Below are positions 34,671-42,602 of a stretch of 64,000 nucleotides of DNA, one piece after another. The DNA is from Imperialibacter sp040222815. GTDB lineage: Bacteria; Bacteroidota; Bacteroidia; Cytophagales; Cyclobacteriaceae. Made by a program: the position numbers and the translations under genes. Every line of letters starts with the position of its first letter. Position 1 is the stretch's first letter. The notes under the pieces are model-generated. The model was given only the letters and a program-made list of their open reading frames with translations, did no database searches and was not told where the DNA came from. The stretch spans positions 186,001 to 250,000 of the forward strand of contig NZ_JAVKCH010000013.1 of assembly GCF_040222815.1 (NCBI RefSeq), in the 5' to 3' direction.

Positions 34671-37600
34671 TTTTTTGGTTTTCGCATAGAGGGGACTCCG
34701 CTGAATCCCTTCATTACTTTTTTGGGTATATCAAAATAAAGAGTGGTGATAAGGATGATACTCATCACCCAGATAATGGCGGCGTTGAAGTACAGGGTGG
34801 GGTAGTACGTGCCGAGAAAGTGTTTTTCCGGCACAAAGAACCCAGCCCTGAAGTCAAATGGGTGCAAAGGATGAGGCCTGCTATAAATAGGGTATATTTT
34901 TTGAATAAGGTGACCTCTTTTTTCAATGATTCTTTCCTGCACGGCAGTGTTTTTCACCATCTGCCCAATGCTTTCATTTTCATACTCATTTTTCAATGCA
35001 ATGTACTCCTGCCTCTCCTCATCGGTTTTTGTAAGTGACTGAACGGTTTCGTCTTTTTCTTTGAAAGCCTTGTTGTATCGATTATTGTAGAACTTTCTCA
35101 TGGCTTTCATAAAGTCCATGCTCGCCAGAAAAGTGGCCTCATCGAAGTCTTTTACATTTAATTTTTCGTACGAAGGCAATTTGTCGTAGCCGATCACATC
35201 TAGTTCTTTGCCCAACTCGTTGCGGAGTAGTGTAAATCTCTCTTCGAGCGAAGCGGCATATTTCTCCTTGTCAGTTACGTTATGGCAATACTCCAGTGCT
35301 GCTTCCAACTTGGGAGCCCAATACACCGTTTTGTACTCCGACTGGGCCATGTCTTTATCAAACTGATAGAACTGGCTGGTGAAGGGGTTGTCCTTGTACT
35401 GGGTGACAGCCAGGGCCTCGAAGGCCCACCGTGAGGCCATTATTTCACCAATGATTGGCACTTTGGTGTTATTGGCAAACGTTGGGTTGAGCTTATCGAA
35501 GTTTACCACCACGCCGCTTAAAATTAGCTGAGGAATGAGCAGGATGGGAATGATGATGTAGATCGTAATGGCCGAATTGAAAGCAGATGAAATATTTAGC
35601 CCCAGCACGTTGGCGAAGCAAGAAACTGAAAACAGCACTAACCAGTAAGACCACGTCATACCGTCAATCTCGAGAATCCAGTCGCCTATGAGCACATAGA
35701 ACAGGGTTTGGATGGCAGAGAATGAAAAAAGAATCAGCAGCTTGGAAACCAGATAGCTCATTCTGCTCAGATGGAGAAAGGCCTCCCTTTTCAGGATTTT
35801 ACTGTCTTTAATGATCTCTTCGGCGCTTACCGTGAGGCCCATGAACAATGCTACAATCACACTCATGAAGAAAAAGGCAACTATATTGAGGTTCTCATAG
35901 AAGCTGTATGACTTGGAGGGGTCGTAATACCTGACGATGTAAGCCAGGAGAGCGGCCAGCAGAGGTGCCTCCAGCAAGTTAATGGCCAGGTACTGCTGGT
36001 TGGAAAACTTGGACAAGAGGTCTCTTGTAGCGAAGATTCTTATCTGCTTAAGCTTGTTGGGTATGCTGAGCGTTTTTTCGGGCAGCGATGGTTCTGGCTT
36101 TACTTTAGGCAGGGTAATGTGCTTTTTGAAAAAACTGTACCAGTCGAGGGGTTGGAACTTTCGTTTGTCGGTGACGTGCCCGTACTCATTCACCACCTTG
36201 GTTTCAATGATGTTGAAAATTTGCTCCGGATTAACATTGCCGCATTCTACACATTCGCCTCGTTCCGCATCTACCAGGTTCACAATGTTTTTGAAGTAGA
36301 TCACCGCATCCACAGGGTTGCCATAGTAAATCTGGTAGCCGCCCACGTCGAGGATCACCAGCTTGTCAAACATTTTGAAAATCTCCGAAGATGGCTGGTG
36401 AATGACAACGAACACCATTTTCCCTTTAAGAGAGAGCTCCTTCAGCAGGTCCATGATGTTTTCCGAGTCTCTTGACGATAGTCCGCTGGTTGGCTCATCC
36501 ACAAAGAGCACAGAAGGCTCCCTGAGCAGTTCCAGGCCGATATTCAGCCGCTTACGCTGTCCCCCGCTGATAGTCTTTTGAAGAGGAGAACCTACTTTTA
36601 AATCCCTGGTTTCGATAAGGCCCAGCGACTGAAGTGTTTTTATTACCAGCTCGTCAATTTGCTCATCGGTTTTGTTGGTAAAGCAAAGCTTGCCTGCATA
36701 GAATAGGTTCTGATAAACTGACAACTCTTCTATGAGCAGGTCATCCTGTGGCACATAGCCAATGACCCCTTCTATCTTTTTTCCGTCTTTGTGAACATTG
36801 ATGCCATTGATAAGCACTACCCCTTCCGAAGGCTTTTCGGTGCTATTCAGCACATTCAGGAGGGTCGACTTGCCAGCCCCACTGCCGCCCATTAGGCCAA
36901 TGAGTTTTCCGCCGTCTTCTGCTATATTAATATTTTGCAGGCCCAGCTTACCATTCCTGAACTTAAAGGATACGTTGTCTGCCTGAAAGCTAATTTTAGT
37001 GGAAGCCGTTTCGTTTCTGAATTTGGAAACCACGTCGCTATAATAAAGCGATTTTGATATTCGGCTTCGCACACTGCTTCCTGAAGAAAACGCTTGGATT
37101 CTGTTGTTTTTCAGGTGTATGCCGTTGAGGTGAAGAGATCCCTTCCCTACATATTTGATGAAGTAGTTTTCAATGACAGGAATACGGAGGATGGCGATAA
37201 AGCCGGGGAGGCCGTCCAGTGTAATGTGGTGAGATTTCGCAGGACTAATCTCCATGCCATCATCTGCCACCAGTATGTTGGTGTTGTCAAGCTTGGTGCG
37301 ATCCGTGTACATGACAAACTTTTTCATCAGATCGATAGCCGGGTCTTTGATATTGAATCGATCCCCAATGAAATAAACCAACTCCCGCTCCCGCTCGCTG
37401 ATTTCTCCGTCGGCCACAATCACCTCCAGGAGATCAATCATTACTACGATTTTCTGCGACTGGGTAAGCTCTTTGTTGATGCCTTCGGTAAGCGATATGA
37501 TTTCTGCCTTGTCGTCGAAATTTTCTTTCTGAAGCATTTCGGCTGTGAGGCTATCGAAAAAGTTCATGTACTTGTCCTGATCCTGCCTGCTTATATTTTC

Positions 37601-37705
37601 CTCAAGAAATTGCAGGATGGATAGCCGTTCGTCGTCCGTCACGTCGTCTTCCTTGGCTACAATTGCCAGCAGGTGTATAATCGCTTTAAGTAGTTGTTCG
37701 CTCAT
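34667..37705 (-). CDS. ABCG-type ABC transporter with N-terminal TerB-like region
   Basis: A 1012-residue fusion; start at 37705 (MSEQLLKAIIHLL), the upstream in-frame Met being poorer. Residues 1-130 are helical and TerB-like, with two matching segments (VAKEDDVTDDERL and VIVADGEISERERELVYFIG). Then come a beta-rich stretch of about 80 residues, possibly FHA-like, and an ABC domain: Walker A GGSGAGKST near 275, signature SGGQRKRLNIGLELL near 380, Walker B VLFVDEPTSG. About six helices follow, with a long periplasmic insert (roughly residues 770-960) between the fifth and the last. ATPase-first order and the H-loop match ABCG half-transporters. Substrate unknown. Confidence 0.87.
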   Translation of the reverse strand: MSEQLLKAIIHLLAIVAKEDDVTDDERLSILQFLEENISRQDQDKYMNFFDSLTAEMLQKENFDDKAEIISLTEGINKELTQSQKIVVMIDLLEVIVADGEISERERELVYFIGDRFNIKDPAIDLMKKFVMYTDRTKLDNTNILVADDGMEISPAKSHHITLDGLPGFIAILRIPVIENYFIKYVGKGSLHLNGIHLKNNRIQAFSSGSSVRSRISKSLYYSDVVSKFRNETASTKISFQADNVSFKFRNGKLGLQNINIAEDGGKLIGLMGGSGAGKSTLLNVLNSTEKPSEGVVLINGINVHKDGKKIEGVIGYVPQDDLLIEELSVYQNLFYAGKLCFTNKTDEQIDELVIKTLQSLGLIETRDLKVGSPLQKTISGGQRKRLNIGLELLREPSVLFVDEPTSGLSSRDSENIMDLLKELSLKGKMVFVVIHQPSSEIFKMFDKLVILDVGGYQIYYGNPVDAVIYFKNIVNLVDAERGECVECGNVNPEQIFNIIETKVVNEYGHVTDKRKFQPLDWYSFFKKHITLPKVKPEPSLPEKTLSIPNKLKQIRIFATRDLLSKFSNQQYLAINLLEAPLLAALLAYIVRYYDPSKSYSFYENLNIVAFFFMSVIVALFMGLTVSAEEIIKDSKILKREAFLHLSRMSYLVSKLLILFSFSAIQTLFYVLIGDWILEIDGMTWSYWLVLFSVSCFANVLGLNISSAFNSAITIYIIIPILLIPQLILSGVVVNFDKLNPTFANNTKVPIIGEIMASRWAFEALAVTQYKDNPFTSQFYQFDKDMAQSEYKTVYWAPKLEAALEYCHNVTDKEKYAASLEERFTLLRNELGKELDVIGYDKLPSYEKLNVKDFDEATFLASMDFMKAMRKFYNNRYNKAFKEKDETVQSLTKTDEERQEYIALKNEYENESIGQMVKNTAVQERIIEKRGHLIQKIYPIYSRPHPLHPFDFRAGFFVPEKHFLGTYYPTLYFNAAIIWVMSIILITTLYFDIPKKVMKGFSGVPSMRKPKK

Positions 37706-37743
37706 GGCAAAGTTGTCGGTTGTGGTCGGGGCGCATCTAAAGA

Positions 37744-37777
37744 TAAAAAAAGCATTGAATGGAATGTTCAATGCTTT
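37744..37777 (-). terminator. Rho-independent terminator of the 37809 gene
   Basis: On the minus strand AAAGCATTGAA pairs with TTCAATGCTTT (37767-37777 with 37749-37759) around a 7-nt loop, then a run of Ts follows. It lies 32 nt past the stop of the lipoprotein gene and 39 nt before the ABC fusion gene start, so the fusion gene likely has its own promoter or is reached by read-through. Confidence 0.85.
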
Positions 37778-37808
37778 GATGAAGGGTCAAAACTTAATAT
37801 TTTTTCAA

Positions 37809-38720
37809 TTAACCGGTAATGTCTTTTCTTACCCTTTCTATTTCGGTGGCAAGTTTTTGAAGGTCATGCTGATGCAGAACCACGCCTCCTTCGTTATTGT
37901 TTATTTTTTGCTCCAGTTCAGCCAACTCTTCATACTGAAACCTCAAGATATTCATTTCGGAGATCACGTTGGCAATGGTTTCGTCTTGCTCTACGTGCTT
38001 GAGAACAGAAATAAGATCCAGTAGCGCTATTTTTTGATTCAGCACTATCCTCATCAGCGGCTCAAGAATCAAGTCCCGGTTGCTTTCACTTAGCTGGTCG
38101 GACGGATACTGTTCAATTACCTGAGTCGAAATATACAGGCCTTCCACAAATGAGCCTGCCAGAACAAGGGCTGCCATGGTGAGCCTGTCGCCGGCTTCCA
38201 GCTTCTCTTCAGCCACCTTAATGGCCTCGTTGATAATGAGGGCCAATGAGTCATTGTTTCCAATGCTCTTTTCAAACCGGGCAAGCAGCGACATGTCAAA
38301 AGCCGACGCAATGCCGATTTTGTCGGCCATTTTTTGGCAGCCTTCCATGTAGTCCAGTGCTTCCTGGGCCTGATTGTATGAGGAAAGATAGCCTATATCG
38401 GCGGCGTAGATGCCGAGGTTAAGGGCAGACTTGTCGTTGGAGGTAAGGTAGCTCTCTATTTTGCTCAGGTCGTTAACAAATTCTGCTCTGAAATCGGCAC
38501 CAGTAGCCTCCAGAAGAAAGGGTACTTCTGAAGGAGAAGGCAGGTCGTGTATGACTTTGTCGATTTCATTTTCAAGTTCCTGCTCTGCTGCATCAAACTC
38601 TGCGGCAGCCAGGTCTTCAGCATTGTCTTTCGATTTGTCAGAAGAACCACATGATGTTGAAAAAAGAAAAAATGAGACTATAATTGATAGAGCCCCTAGT
38701 TTGGTAAGGTTAGTTTTCAT
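37809..38720 (-). CDS. Helical lipoprotein of unknown function
   Basis: A 303-residue lipoprotein. The start at 38720 (MKTNLTKLGALSIIV...STSC) gives a lipobox with Cys at about residue 24. The mature protein is mostly acidic and helical, with heptad-like stretches at its C-terminus (MNILRFQYEELAELEQKI). No domain was recognised. A clear terminator follows. It sits upstream of the TerB-ABCG fusion on the same strand but is separated by that terminator, so a joint role is only a guess. Confidence 0.7.
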   Translation of the reverse strand: MKTNLTKLGALSIIVSFFLFSTSCGSSDKSKDNAEDLAAAEFDAAEQELENEIDKVIHDLPSPSEVPFLLEATGADFRAEFVNDLSKIESYLTSNDKSALNLGIYAADIGYLSSYNQAQEALDYMEGCQKMADKIGIASAFDMSLLARFEKSIGNNDSLALIINEAIKVAEEKLEAGDRLTMAALVLAGSFVEGLYISTQVIEQYPSDQLSESNRDLILEPLMRIVLNQKIALLDLISVLKHVEQDETIANVISEMNILRFQYEELAELEQKINNNEGGVVLHQHDLQKLATEIERVRKDITG

Positions 38721-38887
38721 GGTTTGCATAGTGAACGGTTCGCTCGATAGGTAACATTGGTTATTCAATTTTAACACATTTTGACCTCTTATTAAAATAT
38801 CACATTACTTAATGTATACCTGCGTTTGGCTAAATCTAATCGCAGTCCTAATCTTGTAATTTCTTACAAAACTTCTTTTCTTCCTCC

Positions 38888-39088
38888 ATGGGCATTGCGT
38901 TCAACAGCTTAAGGGTAGGTAAAAAATACAGACTGGTGAATTATCGGGAGGTTTTTGACTTTGAACTAATGGAGATAGTGGACAGGCACGAGTTCAGGTT
39001 AAAAGATATCCACACCCTGGAAGAATATTTTATGTCGGATCTTCTGCGGTTCGGACGGGGTAACGACTTTTCCATCATCGAAAGGTAG
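38888..39088 (+). CDS. Small conserved protein (66 aa)
   Basis: A 66-residue soluble protein: MGIAFNSLRVGKKYRLVNY followed by FELMEIVDRHEFRLKDIHTLEEYFMSDLL in pieces and a closing RFGRGNDFSIIE. Short proteins of the same pattern (VGKKYxLxNYGE...DLxRFGKGxDF) occur across Cytophagales, usually as hypothetical proteins. The sequence suggests a small SH3-like beta barrel. It is monocistronic and divergent from the lipoprotein gene. Confidence 0.7.
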   Translation: MGIAFNSLRVGKKYRLVNYREVFDFELMEIVDRHEFRLKDIHTLEEYFMSDLLRFGRGNDFSIIER

Positions 39089-39205
39089 TGGCTGCCATTT
39101 TTTCCTGATTAGTATTGCTTGACTACTAAGATATGGCCTTTCTGGCAGCTTTATACCAAATGGATATTCTTTTGTGATAGCTGAACCAAACGAAAGGATA
39201 TTTGA

Positions 39206-40129
39206 ATGGACAATTTCTCGAAGCTCATATACAACGCCGTGAACAAGGCGAAAAATGCTGTAATAAAAATTGACGTCCAGAAAAAGAAGGATGGGAAGCT
39301 ACAGCCCGGTGGCTCAGGTTCTGGATTCATCTTCTCATCCGATGGCCTGTTTCTTACCAACAGCCATGTGATCCACGGCGCCGATAAACTCACCGTGACA
39401 TTGCTGGACGGGACAAAGGAAGAAGGCTTTGTGGTGGGGGAAGACCCGGATGCCGACCTGGCAGTAGGGAAGATTTACGGTGGCAACTTTACACCAGCTA
39501 CCCTGGGCGACTCTTCAAAGCTTAATATCGGGCAGTGGGTAATTGCCATTGGCAACCCATTGGGTTACCAGCATTCCGTAACAGCCGGGGTAGTGAGCGC
39601 TTTAGGGAGATCGCTGCGGACTCAAAGCGGACGGCTGATCGATAGTGTGATACAAAGCGATGCAGCCCTCAACCCCGGTAACTCTGGTGGGCCCATGATT
39701 GACACCAGTGGCGAAGTGGTCGGGGTAAATACTGCCATTATCGCAAGGGCGCAGGGGCTGAGCTTTTCAATAGACATTAACCTGGCCAAGGATATAGCCG
39801 GGCAACTGATCAGAAATGGCAAGGTGGAAAAGGCTTTCCTGGGGGTGTTGATTCAGGAAATTGATTTGCATCCACGATTGATCAATTTCTACAAACTGGA
39901 ATCCACCAGGGGCTTGATGGTGACTAAAATTGAAAAGGACTCACCTGCTTTCCGTGCCGACCTGCTGGAAGGCGACATTATTCTTCAGCTCGACGGCGAA
40001 GACATCACCTCATCGACAGATCTTTTTAGAAAACTTTCGCATGAGAAGGTAGACAAGCAAGTGAAGCTCACCATTGTGCGAAACTATCGGACTTTGAAAG
40101 AGGTGGAAGTAGTGCCTTTGAAGCGATAG
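39206..40129 (+). CDS. HtrA-like trypsin-fold serine protease with PDZ domain
   Basis: A 307-residue S1C-family protease. The triad is His 54 in TNSHVIHG, Asp 84 in DPDADLAVG and Ser 160 in NPGNSGGPM. One PDZ domain follows (residues about 215-300: GLMVTKIEKDSPAFRADLLEGD in parts, ending LTIVRNYRTLKEVEV). Unlike DegP/DegQ, it has neither signal peptide nor N-terminal anchor, starting directly MDNFSKLIYNAV, and is shorter than the usual 350-480 residues. A cytoplasmic quality-control role is possible. The start codon is well placed; no alternative gives a leader. Confidence 0.9.
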   Translation: MDNFSKLIYNAVNKAKNAVIKIDVQKKKDGKLQPGGSGSGFIFSSDGLFLTNSHVIHGADKLTVTLLDGTKEEGFVVGEDPDADLAVGKIYGGNFTPATLGDSSKLNIGQWVIAIGNPLGYQHSVTAGVVSALGRSLRTQSGRLIDSVIQSDAALNPGNSGGPMIDTSGEVVGVNTAIIARAQGLSFSIDINLAKDIAGQLIRNGKVEKAFLGVLIQEIDLHPRLINFYKLESTRGLMVTKIEKDSPAFRADLLEGDIILQLDGEDITSSTDLFRKLSHEKVDKQVKLTIVRNYRTLKEVEVVPLKR

Positions 40130-40130
40130 C

Positions 40131-40418
40131 CTATAAATCCACTAATCGGATCGTTTTGACCTCTATGCTGTCCCACACCTTTCCGGTGGTGTAGGGGTCG
40201 GAGGCGATATAGGCATCTACCTCTTCTCTGGCGTCGAACCGGAGGTAGAGTGTGGAGCCTATCATTTTGCCTGAAGCGTCCAGCATAGCGCCGCCCGCAA
40301 TCAGGTGGCCGGCTGCCTTCATCTTTTTGGCGTTGTCCAGATGCGCCTGACGTGCGGCCATGCGCCTGTCGATGGCGGCTGCATCAGTGAAATCGTAAGC
40401 GTTGATTTGAAAGTCCAT
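40131..40418 (-). CDS. YciI-family protein
   Basis: A 95-residue protein starting at MDFQINAYDFTDAAAIDRR; an earlier in-frame Met would add 15 residues that do not fit the family start. The ARQAHLDNAKKMKAAGHL segment with conserved His and GGAMLDASGKMIGSTLYL correspond to the ferredoxin-like YciI fold. Members act as small enzymes or dehalogenase-like binding proteins; function here is unknown. Its stop is next to the stop of the converging protease gene, and its start diverges from the 7TM-DISM gene. Confidence 0.83.
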   Translation of the reverse strand: MDFQINAYDFTDAAAIDRRMAARQAHLDNAKKMKAAGHLIAGGAMLDASGKMIGSTLYLRFDAREEVDAYIASDPYTTGKVWDSIEVKTIRLVDL

Positions 40419-40529
40419 TTCGAAAGGTAAGCCCGAAGCATGTAATTGAGCAACTGGTTGCATGTTTTCTTATCAAGTGGCTTGAAAAATGTTAACTTTA
40501 AAGCCTGCAAAGCCATCAAATTCCAGCTC

Positions 40530-42362
40530 ATGGTTGTTTTCTCATTCCTGTTTGCATTTTTCACCAACTGGATTTCCTATCCACCGGTTTATGACGTAAG
40601 CACCATTGACGGGGAGAGAATCCTGTTTATTCAGGAGATGGAATACATTGAGGACAGCACAAGATCGCTGACCTTTGAACAGGTAAGGGAGCAGCGCTTT
40701 CATACCAACGCATCCTTCCAACCGAGAGACTACAACCCATCATCCGCCTACTGGGTCAAGGTGCGTTTGTACATCCCAAAAGATAATCAGGAACAATGGC
40801 TCATTGAGTTTTATGACCAAACCATCGATAACCTGAGGGCTTACGTCCCCACAGTGCAGGGTGATTATCGCTTGCTGCAGTTCGGTGACCAGTTTCCTTT
40901 TGACCAGAAAACGTTTGAGCACAAAAACTTTGAAGTGCTTATTAATGACCGGCTTGAAGGAATGCAAACCTTTTACTTCAGGATAGAGTCACACGCTTAT
41001 GTTGATATACGCATTGTGCTTAGCACCATCAACCAGTTTGTGCACTACGCCCTCAATGAGTACTTCCTGTATGGGATTTTCTACGGAATGATCCTGATGA
41101 TCATTTTGTACAACATCCTCATTTACATAGCCATTCGTGAAATCAAGAACCTTTACTACACCTTCTACATCCTGAGTGTGGGGGTGTTTGCTATGTGTGT
41201 GGATGGCATTGCCTACCAGTACCTGTGGCCCAACTGGCCCGAATGGAACCAGGTGGCCCATGGCGTGGCCCTTTTCTCTGTTATTTTCTGGTCTATTCTG
41301 TTTTCAAGGAAGTTTCTCAACGTTACGGCCAGGGCACCTAAGCTGACCAAAATTATTGACGCCGTACTGATCCTGAGAACCTTGTGGTTTGTGTTTGCGC
41401 TGGCGTTTGATCATGAGCTTTTTCAGCTTCGAAATATTGAAATCATACCGCTCTCCATTATTTTCTACGCAAGCATATACGTTTGGGCAAGGGGCTACAA
41501 GCCGGCCAGGTTCTTCGTGGTGGCTTACGGGTTTCTGTTCTTAGGCTTCCTGGTCAAGGCCATGGTGATGCTGTCTGTTATCCCCATCAGTATTCCGTCG
41601 TACTACAGCCTGCATGTTTCTTTTGTTGTAGAAATGCTCTTTTTGTCTTTTGCACTCAGCGACAGGGTGAGGATTTTGAAAAGTATGAGAGACAGGGCAT
41701 TGTTCAGGATTATTAAGCAGCATGAGGAAAATATGAGCCTGAAAGACAAGGTCAACAAGGAGTTGGAACAGCGGATAAGGTTGAGAACCATTGAGATGGA
41801 AGACAAAAACAACCTGTTGAGGGAGGTGAATGAGAAGCTGACTGCCCAAACCAAGGAGATTTCGCAAATCAACTCCATTCTGGATCTTGACAACTGGAAA
41901 CTGAAAAACAACATCAAGGAGATATTACAGAACAGGCTGGTGAACAAAAACCTTACCCTGGAAGAGTTTAATGGCATATTCCCCGACAAATTGAGTTGCT
42001 ACAGGTTCCTGGAGAGGATCAAGTGGGAGGAATCGTTCAAATGCAACAAGTGCAATAATGACAAGTATATCACGGGCAAGGATCATTTTTCCCGGCGCTG
42101 TAGCAGATGCGGCTATATTGAGTCGGTCACCAGCAACACCATTTTTCATGGCATCCGCTTCCCTATCGAGAAGGCCTTCTACATCCTCTACGTTACCAAC
42201 AACCAAAGCGAGCGATTCACCCTGGATCAGCTCTCTGAAATGCTGGACCTGCGGCGCAATACTATATGGAGTTTTAAGAAGAAAATTGAGGAACTATTGA
42301 GTACTGTCGACAAGCCTGAGAAAGACTATCTGCGAAACTTTTTTATGGTGCATTCCAATTAA
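40530..42362 (+). CDS. 7TM-DISM membrane receptor fused to coiled coil, IS1595-type zinc ribbon and HTH
   Basis: A 610-residue protein (start at 40530 gives leader MVVFSFLFAFFTNWIS). Residues about 25-165 form a DISMED2-like periplasmic domain; 175-380 hold seven helices of 7TMR-DISM type; 385-470 form a coiled coil (EQRIRLRTIEMEDKN). The tail is a zinc ribbon, CNKC at 505-508 and CSRC at 524-527, then the SNTIFHGIRFPIEKAF segment and an HTH (FTLDQLSEMLDLRRNTIW, about 555-590). This tail matches the N-terminal Zn-ribbon/HTH part of IS1595 transposases, without a nuclease domain. It lies 240 nt upstream of susC. I infer a membrane-tethered DNA-binding sensor. Histidine kinase or GGDEF outputs are absent. 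Confidence 0.85.
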   Translation: MVVFSFLFAFFTNWISYPPVYDVSTIDGERILFIQEMEYIEDSTRSLTFEQVREQRFHTNASFQPRDYNPSSAYWVKVRLYIPKDNQEQWLIEFYDQTIDNLRAYVPTVQGDYRLLQFGDQFPFDQKTFEHKNFEVLINDRLEGMQTFYFRIESHAYVDIRIVLSTINQFVHYALNEYFLYGIFYGMILMIILYNILIYIAIREIKNLYYTFYILSVGVFAMCVDGIAYQYLWPNWPEWNQVAHGVALFSVIFWSILFSRKFLNVTARAPKLTKIIDAVLILRTLWFVFALAFDHELFQLRNIEIIPLSIIFYASIYVWARGYKPARFFVVAYGFLFLGFLVKAMVMLSVIPISIPSYYSLHVSFVVEMLFLSFALSDRVRILKSMRDRALFRIIKQHEENMSLKDKVNKELEQRIRLRTIEMEDKNNLLREVNEKLTAQTKEISQINSILDLDNWKLKNNIKEILQNRLVNKNLTLEEFNGIFPDKLSCYRFLERIKWEESFKCNKCNNDKYITGKDHFSRRCSRCGYIESVTSNTIFHGIRFPIEKAFYILYVTNNQSERFTLDQLSEMLDLRRNTIWSFKKKIEELLSTVDKPEKDYLRNFFMVHSN

Positions 42363-42387
42363 AACAAGCGAATTGATGAAGCTTGTT

Positions 42388-42417
42388 ACCGAAACGTGAT
42401 ACGGAATCGTTTTCGGT
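42388..42417. promoter_or_regulatory. Inverted repeat between the receptor gene and susC
   Basis: ACCGAAACG (42388-42396) and CGTTTTCGGT (42408-42417) are inverse with one extra base and an 11-nt centre. It begins 25 nt after the receptor stop and lies 186 nt before the susC ATG. It may be a terminator without T-run or an operator. The rest of the 240-nt gap shows no other clear element. Confidence 0.45.
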
Positions 42418-42602
42418 GTCAGTAAATGCACTATACGCCATTTTTTAATGATATTGAAGCGATATAAATACGGTGACAACACCTTATTATAGAGTGCTCT
42501 TACAACTTCTTTTCACCTAAGAAATTAACAAGTGATTGCGGATGCTAGTATCTTTTCACTATCGTTCAAAAGCAACATTGAATATCTACTTATAAACTGC
42601 AA

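Noticed and set aside
42030..42362. Fragment of an IS1595-type insertion sequence
   Set aside because: The zinc ribbon/HTH is in frame with the receptor, without a nuclease domain, terminal inverted repeats or a target duplication, so a fusion protein is the better reading.
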